Below are positions 12,662 through 22,177 of a stretch of 34,479 bases of DNA, in pieces. Position numbers and translations under genes: made by a program. Below the pieces are notes generated by a model. It ran no database searches. It worked only from the letters and a program-made list of their open reading frames with translations, and had not been told where the DNA came from. Every line of letters starts with the position of its first letter. Positions within the stretch are counted from its first letter, which is position 1. Origin of the DNA: a virus; IMG/VR virus record IMGVR_UViG_3300020411_003746, positions 1-34,479 of that record. The stretch is one strand, 5' to 3'.

Positions 12662-15351
12662 CAACAAGAAATGAAAAAATTGATGAATTAGTTAGTGATT
12701 TGAATAACGCTCCATTTGAGGTTATTGATTCAAGATTAACTTCTATTAAAGAAATAGAATTGTTTGAAGATACGTTTCAGCATTTATGTGAACCATTGTA
12801 TAATGATTATGGATCAGGACAAAATCTTCATGATATTGCTTTAGAACTTTCTAAAATTAGAGCAAATTGTTTAGGAGCAAATAGTAGTGATGTTTTATAT
12901 TATGACTTAAAATCATCATCTTCTTATTCATCTTTAACTGATTTTTCTTTTCCATCTTTAACTTCAGGAACTAATTCTAAACCAAAATTTGTTGTATTGG
13001 TTAAAAATATTGATAATAATTATTCAATAAGTTTAAATAATACTTCTGGAAGTACTGAAACTTCTGTAGAATTAGATGGTACATCAAACACATATAGTAA
13101 TTATATTGGTGATTATTATTTTGTTAGAAGTAGAGAAACAGGAAATTTATTGGATTTTTCAAGTAATAATACAGCATATTTTAATCCATCAGTTAATATG
13201 GAATTTGGAAATACAGTTCCTTTTGGTGATGATATTCAAAATGAAGAAGGAAATTGGAATGAATTGTTTGCGTATGCTAATATTGGAACAGTAGAATATA
13301 ATAGTACAAGTGATCAATTTATAACATTATCACATGATTTGGACCAAGGATCAAATGGTACAGCTGCAAAACCGCCGAATATTGGTGAAACATTAGGATT
13401 AAAAAGATTTGAACCAGTTTATGAAAACATAACAATAACTGCCAATTCTATCATAGATCTTTTAAGTAATAATGCTTCTGATAGAATATTAACTTCTAAT
13501 GCTAGTTTAGTAAGCATTGGTTCAGAATTATCACATTCAGATTGGTCTTCTAATTTAACAGTTACAGCTGTTAATACTGATGAAAATATTATTATGTTAA
13601 ATTCCAATTTGGATTTAGTTTTTACGGACACAGAAATTCAAGTAAAAAATTTAATAGCTGAAGAACATACATTATTTGCTTTAGCTCAAGTAGTTACAGA
13701 GGGAATGCAACCTAATCCTAATTGGAAATCTTTGGGAGACAATGATGCAAATTATTCAGAAGTAAATGAAACACCAGAGGAATCAACTTTATTAGATAAT
13801 AATGGATATGATACTAGATTGGGAGTATTTGTTAATCCTTATCGAAATATGGATTTATTTAAGTCAGCTGATCCAGAATTACTTTCTAGTGGAAATGAAG
13901 TAGGTCAACATTCAGGAAATTATCCAAATGTTGAATTGAATCCATTTAATCCTGCAGTTGAGGGTGCGAGAAATGAATATGGGACAGATACAGGTGTACA
14001 ACCACAAAGTATGGGAATGAATGATATTTTTGTTGGTAGATTTGTTAAATATGATGAAAATAGAAAAGATAATAGTGGTACTAATATTGGTGATTATAGA
14101 TATATGATTGATGCGGCAGCAAAGTTTTTTTACTTACCAAATCCTTTAATACAAGTTCATCCCACAATTGATTCAGAAGAAGTAGAAAATTCTAATAGTA
14201 CTCATACGTGGACAGAAACAGTATATACAACTTTTCAAATATCACCAACAACAATACCTCAATCTGGTGCGGGACGTGGAGAGGAACCTTTAGCAAAATA
14301 TGCAGATGGAAGAACAACAATTTTAACAGACTCTATAGACAGAATAAGATCCGCACTTCAAGTAATTCATGACCGAACTCCAAAATCAGTTAGTTCTACA
14401 AGTGGCACAACTCCTGGAACAGTACCAAGTCCTTGGTCTGCGTCCCATTCAGTGGCTAATGAAAACGGTATAGGAAGTATAAATAAAACATTTACTTGGG
14501 GAACTGAAGATTCGTTTACTACAACTTCTGTCTATACTTCTCAACCGCCTAATGTACCAGATGTAACTATTTACGCCAAATCTGGTACGGGATCTTATGT
14601 AGTGGGTGACATAATTTACACTCATGCATTTACTTGGAATACATACAACTCAGGAACCCAACAAGATCCACGATGGAAAATTTCTCTTGGATATCAAATT
14701 CAAGAAACAACACACGCTTGGAATGATTTAATGCACATGAAAAATGGTGACACAAATAATGGTTTGGTGGCGGGAGATTATGATTTTGTTAAATCCAAAA
14801 TAGTAGCTTTAGATGGATTGAGGGAGTTTAGAGATCCAATTATAGAAGATTCCAATGGAGCAGAATATGATGTAAATAAGAAAAATGCAGCACAATCTTT
14901 TGATGATGCAATTGAAGCAGCGAAACAAGATATTGATGATCTTGAAGCACACTTTAATGATATTGATTCTAATCCAAGTGGTGATACAATTGATACTAGT
15001 GATGCATTGACACTAAAAGCGACTTTGGACACTGCCAGTACACAAATTACTGCTAGAATTGTAGAAATCAATTCTAGAATTGGTGAACCGACTTATACAG
15101 GATCACAATCAAGTGGTGGATCTTTACCTGCTATAAGAGTTTCAGCAATACCAGCTAAGTCCGCAACGTCATTAGTTCCTTATGGTAGAACAATATATGA
15201 AGCGGTTAATTTAAGTTTAGGTAATGATATTAATCTTATATCAAATGTTGTAGATGAAGTAGAGGCTATAAAATTTCGTTATAAATCAATTAGAGACAAA
15301 AGAAACCAATATGATATTTTGAATGGAAGGGGTAAATATTATGGAAGCTGA
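12658..15351 (+). CDS. Unassigned large structural protein, 897 aa
   Basis: The gene is certain as an open frame but I recognise no family. The first 80 residues look helical (LVSDLNNAPFEVIDSRLTSI). A long Ser/Thr/Asn-rich beta-type middle region follows, with a Tyr-rich patch (SDVLYYDLKSSSSYSS) and a Trp/Thr-rich part near residues 600-690. The last 200 residues return to helix, with a coiled-coil-like stretch at about residues 735-815. Composition is that of a secreted or virion surface protein with no enzyme motif. It lies between the spike gene and gp25 in a baseplate operon, so a baseplate-associated structural role is likely. The ATG overlaps the preceding TGA, and its end overlaps the next gene by 11 nt. 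Confidence 0.7.
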   Translation: MTTRNEKIDELVSDLNNAPFEVIDSRLTSIKEIELFEDTFQHLCEPLYNDYGSGQNLHDIALELSKIRANCLGANSSDVLYYDLKSSSSYSSLTDFSFPSLTSGTNSKPKFVVLVKNIDNNYSISLNNTSGSTETSVELDGTSNTYSNYIGDYYFVRSRETGNLLDFSSNNTAYFNPSVNMEFGNTVPFGDDIQNEEGNWNELFAYANIGTVEYNSTSDQFITLSHDLDQGSNGTAAKPPNIGETLGLKRFEPVYENITITANSIIDLLSNNASDRILTSNASLVSIGSELSHSDWSSNLTVTAVNTDENIIMLNSNLDLVFTDTEIQVKNLIAEEHTLFALAQVVTEGMQPNPNWKSLGDNDANYSEVNETPEESTLLDNNGYDTRLGVFVNPYRNMDLFKSADPELLSSGNEVGQHSGNYPNVELNPFNPAVEGARNEYGTDTGVQPQSMGMNDIFVGRFVKYDENRKDNSGTNIGDYRYMIDAAAKFFYLPNPLIQVHPTIDSEEVENSNSTHTWTETVYTTFQISPTTIPQSGAGRGEEPLAKYADGRTTILTDSIDRIRSALQVIHDRTPKSVSSTSGTTPGTVPSPWSASHSVANENGIGSINKTFTWGTEDSFTTTSVYTSQPPNVPDVTIYAKSGTGSYVVGDIIYTHAFTWNTYNSGTQQDPRWKISLGYQIQETTHAWNDLMHMKNGDTNNGLVAGDYDFVKSKIVALDGLREFRDPIIEDSNGAEYDVNKKNAAQSFDDAIEAAKQDIDDLEAHFNDIDSNPSGDTIDTSDALTLKATLDTASTQITARIVEINSRIGEPTYTGSQSSGGSLPAIRVSAIPAKSATSLVPYGRTIYEAVNLSLGNDINLISNVVDEVEAIKFRYKSIRDKRNQYDILNGRGKYYGS
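14478..14485 (+). promoter_or_regulatory. TATAAATA inside the 897-aa gene (doubtful)
   Basis: A perfect late-promoter octamer lies within the coding region, about 850 nt before the next gene. It could serve the downstream 54-aa and 1412-aa genes, but its position inside a gene makes a chance match as likely. Confidence 0.2.
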
Positions 15352-15505
15352 AAAAGAATTGAGATGGAAAACAACTAAAGAAGAGTTGCCACCAAATCCA
15401 ACTCTTGATAAATTAGAAGAATTGTTAAAAGTGTTAAAACTTACAAAATCTGCAATTGGTTCAAATTTAGAATCATTGAAACAAGAGGTTAAAGAGAAAA
15501 AATAA
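15341..15505 (+). CDS. Small coiled-coil protein, 54 aa
   Basis: A short charged protein, largely helical, with a leucine-rich segment LDKLEELLKVLKLTKSAIG that suits a coiled coil and a Lys/Glu-rich end. I prefer the ATG at 15341 over the in-frame ATG at 15323 because GGAAGGGG (15327-15334 region) is then correctly spaced as a Shine-Dalgarno sequence. The gene starts within the last codons of the 897-aa gene and its stop touches the ATG of the 1412-aa gene, so it is probably co-translated with both. A small partner or assembly factor for one of these large proteins is plausible but not shown. Confidence 0.6.
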   Translation: MEAEKELRWKTTKEELPPNPTLDKLEELLKVLKLTKSAIGSNLESLKQEVKEKK

Positions 15506-18500
15506 ATGAGTGTATTTTCCAAAAAAACTGCAGAAGCGGCAGAACGTGCTAAGAAAGTTTGGAGAGGCAATACCGCTGAAATTTCTGGAATGCCTGGTAA
15601 TCCTGATAAAGTTAGACTCACTAAAGGCGGTTCTCCAAGAGATTGGCAGGCTCTTCCTGGCGAAGAAAGAGATAAAATTTTTAGGGAGGCAGGATTAAAT
15701 AACCAATGGTTGAGTGTTAGTTTTCAGACCAATGAGGCTTTTGCTGAAGTTATAGAAAAAACACAAACATTGGTCAATGGTTATAAGTCTGCAATGGAAG
15801 CTGGTAAAACTTTAATGTATGCTAATAGAGCTTTGGCGTTAGCTACTTTAAATCCAGCCGCTTTAGCTCTTGAACAATTAATAGAATTAGCAAAAAGCAC
15901 AATTGATGACATAATGGGTGCGGGAATGTATTGGATTTTAATTGATAGTCAACAATTAAATGAAAAAGATCATGGAGTAAAACCTAGAGATTATAATTTG
16001 GAATTTAGTAGATTTAATTTATCAGGACTTACAATTGATCCTTTTACAAATACTATGTTTTTTCATATACAGCCTATTATGGATATCAATGTATTGAGAG
16101 CAAAGTCTAGACAATGGGATGATAATTTATTAAAGTATCCTGGAATTGGGGTTCGTAATCCATATCGACAAAAAGTTTGGGAATATGCGAATCAACCAAG
16201 TAAGTATTTAATTTATAATGGAAAAATTTATAATAAAACAACTAAAGAACCAGTGTATGTGAATGCAAATACAGTGTATAATATGCCTTCTAAGCTTTTG
16301 CGTAATGCGATGTCAACTTTACTTTTTGGAAAATTGGATAGAAATATTTGTACACCAAAAAAGATGATAGAAGTAATGAATGCATCTTTTGATGATAAGG
16401 ATGATCCCAAAAGACCTTTATTCTCTGATAATGCGAGAATTGGGGGTTTGGTTATAATAGCGGGTGTTACTGATCCTACAAAATTGGCAGAAAAAATAGT
16501 AAAACTTTACAATTATTTTAGTGGATTCGGTCCTTTGGCAAGAGCAGCAAATATCGCACTTAATGCTTTAAATTCATCATATAAGTATAGAACTGAAACA
16601 ATAATAGTTGAAAATTTATGTGCTCCTAATAATTTTAATAATCCACCACCAAATGAATGGCCATTGACTGCTGGTGAGGATGCGAATTTATTAAGATCAA
16701 GAGATGTTTGGAGATTGGGACATAATTCTGATAATGTAGATAGATATGGTGGTGGAATAACAAAATATAATAAAGATAAAGTTCTTTTAAAAAATTTAAG
16801 AACAAAAGAAGTTATGCAAGTTATCAGTGTTGGGCCAGCTGAAAAAATAGATGTTCCATCAGCGGCAGGGCAAGATAAAGTTATGGATAGTGATGGTCGT
16901 GCTGTTAGAGCATCACAAGGAACTGTTGATTATTATGAAGCTGAAAACACAGAGATGATGGTTGGTCCTGAAACAGGATTAGCAAATGAGCAAGGAATTG
17001 ATATATTTAATTCAAGATCACAAAAAACAAAAATTAGATATAGGCAAGAAATTATTGTACAACATAATGATATTAAAATTGATACGGAACCAGGAGATGT
17101 ATTGATTGAGGTGGAGGTTTCAGGATTCCGCAATTTAAATAAAGATACAGGAGAAACACAAGCTCAGCCATGGTGGGAAACTCCCGTAGATAATGATGCA
17201 GTTGGAACTTCTCCGGAAGATTCAGCTGAAATAATTGAGGCCACTGCAGAAACACAAGATCCGGATTATTTGCAACCTCTTGATGAAATGAGTGGGGATG
17301 GTGCCGGAGGGGGATTTACAACTCGGGCTGAAGGAGATTGGAAAGACTATTGGAATAATTTTGGTAGAGTTCCAATTTTTACATTGAAAAATGGAACCCC
17401 ATTACAAGATGATAAAGATGTAGAAAAAGTTTTTAATATGATAATGTTAGACCGATCAATTGCTGCTGGGGATATGGAAGAAAAACAATTAATAGAAGCT
17501 CATTTGCATTATTCTAATAAAATTAATTCTGATGAAGAAACTTACAGAAGGGATTTAACATATTTTCTTGAAGTTTCTGAAGATGAGGCTAGAGATTATT
17601 TTTCTTCACTTTCAACTGGAACATTGGGAATGGACGCTATAGCAGAAATTAAAGATGAATCAGGTTTTCCAATTATTGATTTGCCAAAAAATCAAGAAGA
17701 AGCTACATTATGGATGGATATTAATTCTATGGATCAAATAATTGAAAGACAAGAATCACAATTAAGAGATTTATCAGGAGGAAGTTCAGGGCCAAATGTT
17801 GATTCTGAGGCTTCTAAAAAATCTGCAGTAGCAGATATTCAAGGAAAAATTGAACAATTAAATGAAAATATATCGACAAATGAATTAAAGCTTGAAGCAT
17901 CTAAAAATAATATCATAAGTTATGAATCAAAATTAAATAGTTTAAATTTAATTTTATCAGAAATACAAAATGTTACATCAGAAGGATTGTATGGTGATAT
18001 TCGACAAAAATCTGCTGAAGTTTATTATCCTTCAGGAGACATTCAAAAAAGAATTGCAGATTTAAAAGAAGAGAATGAAGGGTTTAAATCACAAATGGTT
18101 ATGCATTTTGAAGATGCAAAAGAAGATTATATTGGATTAAGATATTATGTTCATATTAATGAAATTTTAACGGAAAATAGAAGAAACTTAATTAGTGTGG
18201 AACTTAATCAGGAATCAACGGGTTTACTTCCTGAACCAACAAACGAACAAATTGCAGAAGCTCAACAAAAAGCAGAAGATGATTGGAATGAAAGTGTGGG
18301 TTATAGTACACAAACAGGACTTCCAGAATATTTTCCACAACATCCTGGTGCTGTATATGATAATTTACATATCAAATTAGTTTCTGGTATAGAACAGGTC
18401 AAAAAATTAGAAGCAGGATTTCAACAAGAATTAGAAACTCAAGTATTTAATTCTTCTACTGATAATAAATTAGAAGAAAAATTAAATAATTCACTTTATG

Positions 18501-19744
18501 AATTTTCTGATGGTATAATTCCAATAGATTCATTGAGTTTTGATAATAAAATTGAATTATTGAATCAAAGAATTGAAAATCTTGAAATGGATAGATTTAA
18601 TGAAGAGACAAATAAGATTACTCTTGAAAATTCACTAGTTTCTGATAAAGATAGAAAAAATAATTTAATAATTGATAAGCATACAATTCTTTCTTACATG
18701 GAATCTGATGATATAGAAACATCTTTGGAAGCTATTAAGTTAAGAAGAAAAAGAAAATTTGAAACATTACAAGGTCTTATATCTACTCGTCCCCAAAGTG
18801 AAGAAAATTTGGGAATTTTTGTAATTGAAAAAGTTGCTAGAGGTAGATGGGAAAAAATAAAAATGGATAGACTGTCTGCAATCGCTAACGCAATTAATTA
18901 TGATTTGGATAATGATACTATGTCAGATTATGGTGTAGTTATGTCATCAGAAGATCTTTTAGCAAAACAAAAATGGGAAACTTTATTATATTCATTAGTC
19001 GCTCAAGATCCTGACGAAATTTTAGATATAGATCACACTCAATGGCAATTACAAGATTTAAAATTAACTAAAACTGAATCTTTAAAAGCAGTTAAATTGA
19101 TTCAAGATTTTTCAGCAGTTGATTTTCCAACAGGAACATTGTCTGCAGATATGAAGAATTTTTTTGAAAATATGTTAGATGAGCATTTATATTTTCCTTA
19201 TTATAAAAATTCTTCAAGTGGAACAATTTTGCCAGCTCCAAAATATATGAGTGTTGTTAATACAGAAAATATAGAATTAGACAAACCAAAGGTTACTAAT
19301 GATCTAAAAGGTACATATCCTGATTGGGAGAGTGTTACTTTGGAACGTATAATACCAGGATTTCGGGATGCTTTGAACTTAATTGTTACATTATTACAAA
19401 AGTCAAAAGATTTAATTGCAACAACAGTATCAGCTATTGATGATATTATAAGATTTATTGAAGATGAAATTATTCCACAATTGGAAGAAATCATTGCGAT
19501 GATACAAGAATTTATTGATATATTAAAAATAGGAATTATTGATGCAGGAATTTATTTTTTACATATTCCTGTAGGATTTGGCGGAACAAATAGATTTAGG
19601 AAAGAGTTGGTAAACGGAAAGAATCCACCACCTGAAAATATAGATTTTACATATGGAATTATGGCATTTCAAGGTTCTGCGGGGGAAGAAAGTTCTAAAT
19701 CTTCGGCGATGGAGATTCTTGAACCATTTTTAGGTGTTTCTTAA
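15506..19744 (+). CDS. Unassigned giant structural protein, 1412 aa
   Basis: No family is recognised. The N-terminal ~370 residues look globular, with Ala-rich helices near residues 90-135 and a stretch on the theme RFNLSGLTIDPFTNTMFFHI. Residues about 370-600 are mixed, Gly/Asp/Glu-rich. From about 700 to 1130 the protein is strongly helical, with long coiled-coil segments (IQGKIEQLNENISTNELKLE near 775). Near the C-terminus, residues about 1285-1345 hold amphipathic or hydrophobic helices (FRDALNLIVTLLQKSK, EIIAMIQEFIDILKIGIID), followed by a Gly-rich end. There is no signal peptide and no enzymatic motif. Placed between the spike region and gp25, it is probably a large tail or baseplate component. 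The ATG directly follows the preceding stop. A TATAAATA promoter for gp25 begins right after its end. Confidence 0.7.
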   Translation: MSVFSKKTAEAAERAKKVWRGNTAEISGMPGNPDKVRLTKGGSPRDWQALPGEERDKIFREAGLNNQWLSVSFQTNEAFAEVIEKTQTLVNGYKSAMEAGKTLMYANRALALATLNPAALALEQLIELAKSTIDDIMGAGMYWILIDSQQLNEKDHGVKPRDYNLEFSRFNLSGLTIDPFTNTMFFHIQPIMDINVLRAKSRQWDDNLLKYPGIGVRNPYRQKVWEYANQPSKYLIYNGKIYNKTTKEPVYVNANTVYNMPSKLLRNAMSTLLFGKLDRNICTPKKMIEVMNASFDDKDDPKRPLFSDNARIGGLVIIAGVTDPTKLAEKIVKLYNYFSGFGPLARAANIALNALNSSYKYRTETIIVENLCAPNNFNNPPPNEWPLTAGEDANLLRSRDVWRLGHNSDNVDRYGGGITKYNKDKVLLKNLRTKEVMQVISVGPAEKIDVPSAAGQDKVMDSDGRAVRASQGTVDYYEAENTEMMVGPETGLANEQGIDIFNSRSQKTKIRYRQEIIVQHNDIKIDTEPGDVLIEVEVSGFRNLNKDTGETQAQPWWETPVDNDAVGTSPEDSAEIIEATAETQDPDYLQPLDEMSGDGAGGGFTTRAEGDWKDYWNNFGRVPIFTLKNGTPLQDDKDVEKVFNMIMLDRSIAAGDMEEKQLIEAHLHYSNKINSDEETYRRDLTYFLEVSEDEARDYFSSLSTGTLGMDAIAEIKDESGFPIIDLPKNQEEATLWMDINSMDQIIERQESQLRDLSGGSSGPNVDSEASKKSAVADIQGKIEQLNENISTNELKLEASKNNIISYESKLNSLNLILSEIQNVTSEGLYGDIRQKSAEVYYPSGDIQKRIADLKEENEGFKSQMVMHFEDAKEDYIGLRYYVHINEILTENRRNLISVELNQESTGLLPEPTNEQIAEAQQKAEDDWNESVGYSTQTGLPEYFPQHPGAVYDNLHIKLVSGIEQVKKLEAGFQQELETQVFNSSTDNKLEEKLNNSLYEFSDGIIPIDSLSFDNKIELLNQRIENLEMDRFNEETNKITLENSLVSDKDRKNNLIIDKHTILSYMESDDIETSLEAIKLRRKRKFETLQGLISTRPQSEENLGIFVIEKVARGRWEKIKMDRLSAIANAINYDLDNDTMSDYGVVMSSEDLLAKQKWETLLYSLVAQDPDEILDIDHTQWQLQDLKLTKTESLKAVKLIQDFSAVDFPTGTLSADMKNFFENMLDEHLYFPYYKNSSSGTILPAPKYMSVVNTENIELDKPKVTNDLKGTYPDWESVTLERIIPGFRDALNLIVTLLQKSKDLIATTVSAIDDIIRFIEDEIIPQLEEIIAMIQEFIDILKIGIIDAGIYFLHIPVGFGGTNRFRKELVNGKNPPPENIDFTYGIMAFQGSAGEESSKSSAMEILEPFLGVS

Positions 19745-19750
19745 CAATCA

Positions 19751-19758
19751 TATAAATA
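19751..19758 (+). promoter_or_regulatory. T4-type late promoter immediately before gp25
   Basis: A perfect TATAAATA lies in the 22-nt gap between the 1412-aa gene and gp25. By the T4 rule transcription would start near 19764, only about 3 nt before the gp25 ATG at 19767. No Shine-Dalgarno sequence is present, so a transcript from here would be nearly leaderless. Confidence 0.55.
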
Positions 19759-19766
19759 TTAGTAAT

Positions 19767-20318
19767 ATGGCTTATTCACACGCTTCTCTAGAGAGAGATA
19801 AAATACACGAGAGATTTGAAAACAGGTCGAGAGATGCAATTTTAGATGAAGTTGTTTCTAAAGGTCAATCTGGTTTAGTTGATATATCTATTTCTTTTAA
19901 AGTCAATCCAGCGCATTCAGAAAAAGATATTGAAAATTATATCAGTAGGATTGGATGGGATAATGATTTTGTTGTTAAAGATATCAAGCATGATGTTTTT
20001 ATTAAAAGAGATGATGATGTTATTGTTCAAGGAGTAAAATATTTACTAAGAACAAGAAGAAATGAAGCTTTATATGATCCAGATTTCTTTTGTAATTTAG
20101 AAGACTTTTTATTTGAGTTTGTGAATGATGTTTCAGCTCAAGGTATGAAAAAATACATTAAAGAAGCTATTGAAAAAAACTTATCTGATGTAATAGAGTT
20201 TAAAGGTGTTGACGTTGAACCACGGCCTGATGAAAATGGTTATAGAATAGTAATATTTGTTTCACAGATAGGTAGAAGTGAAATAGTAAAAATAACAGAC
20301 TTTTTGGAAATACAATAA
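19767..20318 (+). CDS. 25: gp25, baseplate wedge subunit
   Basis: gp25 lies at the core of the wedge and primes sheath assembly; it is related to T6SS TssE. The C-terminal 110 residues match T4 gp25: a VKYLLRTRRNEALYDPDFFC segment (T4: SLLGIITTRKGSRPFDPEFGC), NLEDFLFE and INK-type helix, then VDVEPRPDENGYRIVIFVSQ. At 183 aa it is longer than T4 gp25 (132 aa) because of an N-terminal addition of about 50 residues. I chose the ATG at 19767 because the upstream in-frame GTG at 19734 lies inside the preceding gene and before the promoter. The stop overlaps the gp6 start (TAATG). Confidence 0.88.
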   Translation: MAYSHASLERDKIHERFENRSRDAILDEVVSKGQSGLVDISISFKVNPAHSEKDIENYISRIGWDNDFVVKDIKHDVFIKRDDDVIVQGVKYLLRTRRNEALYDPDFFCNLEDFLFEFVNDVSAQGMKKYIKEAIEKNLSDVIEFKGVDVEPRPDENGYRIVIFVSQIGRSEIVKITDFLEIQ

Positions 20319-22177
20319 TGGATATCTCTAACAATAAATTAAATGTAACAGATTTAGATTTTGATCAAATTAAAGCTAATTTAAAATCTTTTTTAACAAA
20401 TCAATCTGTTTTATCATCATATGATTTTAGTGCGTCAGCTTTGAATCAGATTTTAAATGTTTTATCATATAATACACACTACAATGCTTATTATATGAAT
20501 ATGTTAGCGAATGAAATGTTTTTAGAAACTGCTTCTATTAGATCTTCTGTTTCTTCTAAAGCTAAAATGTTAAATTATGTGCCAAGATCTATGAAAGGTA
20601 GTGAAGCACAATTAATGGTTGATATAATTCCTTTGGGATCACCAGACTCTATTGTAGTTGATAAGTATACAAAATTTAATTCTGTAAAAAATGGAAAAAT
20701 TTTTACATTTACAACACTTGACAGTGCAACCATTGAAAAATCAACTAGTGGAAATTTTCAATCTATATTAAATTTAAGAGAAGGTTATCCAACTACATTT
20801 ACATACACAAAAGATTCATCCGACCCTGAGCAAAGATTTATCATACCAAACTCTAATGTTGATGTTTCTACTATTGAAGTCACTGTAAGGCCGTCAGAAA
20901 GTGATTTAACATATTCATTATTTCAAAAAGCGGGCGATTTTACAGATCTTAAACCAACATCTAACGTATATTTTTGTTCAGAAACAACCAATGGTAGATA
21001 TGAAGTGGAATTTGGTGATGGTAATGTTTCAAGAGGATTGTCTGATGGTAACATTGTTCAAATTAAATGTTTAATATGTAATGGAAAAGAAGCTAATGGG
21101 TGTTTTATTTTTAATCCTACAGATAGTGTTGGTGGATATAATAATGTTTCTACAAAAACTTTATCTCCCTCTTTTGGTGGATCAGAAAGAGAAACAATTG
21201 AGTCAATTAAATTTAATGCACCAAAAACATATGCTGCGCAAAAGAGAGCAGTTACTGCTGAAGATTATCAAGGATTAATATATCAAAATTTTCCGGACGC
21301 AGATAGTGTTCAGACATGGGGTGGAGAAGAAGAAAGTGATCCAGTATACGGAAGAGTTTATATTGTTGTTAAACCCAAAACGGGAGATTTTTTAACTTCT
21401 GCTCAAAGATCAGCAATCAATACTTTATTGACAGAAAGAAAAATGATGTCAATTACTCCTGTTATTGTTGATCCAGTTATTTTCAAAATAGTTCCTGAAG
21501 TTATTGTTAAGTATGATTCTGTTAAGTCTTTGGTTGGATCTTCGCAAATAGGAGCATTGGTAAAAAATACCATCAATGATTATAATAATTCTAATTTAAA
21601 AATGTTTGGTAGAAATTTTAAATATTCTAAATTATTAAATCTTATAGAAAATTCTGAAAATAGTATTACAAATGCTTTAATGTCAATAAAATGTTATACA
21701 ACATTTACACCATCATATAATTTAAGTACTTCATATGAGTTTAAATTGAATAATGAAATAAACCATCCATTTCAAAATTATGAAGGTGCGATAGACAGTA
21801 CTTCTTTTACATATACTGACAATTTAGGAGCACAACATTCATCATGTAGAATTGATGATTTAAATGGTGTTTTGAGAATATATCGAATGGTTGGAACAAA
21901 TAAAAGTATTGTTAGATCAAATGTTGGTACTGTAAATTATTCTACAGGATTAATAAAATTATCAGCTTTCTTACCTGTATCAGCTGTAGGAAATATTGTA
22001 AGTATATACATTGAACCAAGATATCAAGATTTAGTTCCTGTTAGAGAACAAATTTTGAAAATTTTAGAAAGAGATATAACAATAACAATGATAGATGTTA
22101 ATGCATTAGAAAGAAGAAATTTTACATCTGATTCTTCTTTGACAACAACTGTCACTTCAACAGGATCTGAATACTAA
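20318..22177 (+). CDS. 6: gp6, baseplate wedge subunit (Baseplate_J-type)
   Basis: gp6 forms the inner ring that links wedges. The 619-aa length is near T4 gp6 (660 aa). The N-terminus is typical: FDQIKANLKSFLTNQSVLSS, then the Tyr-rich LNVLSYNTHYNAYYMNMLAN and the helix FLETASIRSSVSSKAKMLNY followed by PRSMKGSEA. The mid-region shows the Baseplate_J-like YEVEFGDGNVSRGLSDGN and, later, TYAAQKRAVTAEDYQGLI, both conserved in the family including P2 gpJ. The C-terminal 150 residues (from about 460) form a beta domain and an arm. TAATG overlaps join it to both gp25 and gp7. Confidence 0.92.
   Translation: MDISNNKLNVTDLDFDQIKANLKSFLTNQSVLSSYDFSASALNQILNVLSYNTHYNAYYMNMLANEMFLETASIRSSVSSKAKMLNYVPRSMKGSEAQLMVDIIPLGSPDSIVVDKYTKFNSVKNGKIFTFTTLDSATIEKSTSGNFQSILNLREGYPTTFTYTKDSSDPEQRFIIPNSNVDVSTIEVTVRPSESDLTYSLFQKAGDFTDLKPTSNVYFCSETTNGRYEVEFGDGNVSRGLSDGNIVQIKCLICNGKEANGCFIFNPTDSVGGYNNVSTKTLSPSFGGSERETIESIKFNAPKTYAAQKRAVTAEDYQGLIYQNFPDADSVQTWGGEEESDPVYGRVYIVVKPKTGDFLTSAQRSAINTLLTERKMMSITPVIVDPVIFKIVPEVIVKYDSVKSLVGSSQIGALVKNTINDYNNSNLKMFGRNFKYSKLLNLIENSENSITNALMSIKCYTTFTPSYNLSTSYEFKLNNEINHPFQNYEGAIDSTSFTYTDNLGAQHSSCRIDDLNGVLRIYRMVGTNKSIVRSNVGTVNYSTGLIKLSAFLPVSAVGNIVSIYIEPRYQDLVPVREQILKILERDITITMIDVNALERRNFTSDSSLTTTVTSTGSEY

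Noticed and set aside
14478-14485. TATAAATA inside the 897-aa gene as a firm promoter
   Set aside because: It is an exact match, but no gene starts within the next 800 nt, so I list it only at low confidence.
15286-15621. 111-aa - strand frame at the junction of the 897-aa, 54-aa and 1412-aa genes
   Set aside because: It runs antisense across three well-packed genes with continuous + strand coding and no promoter or ribosome binding site.
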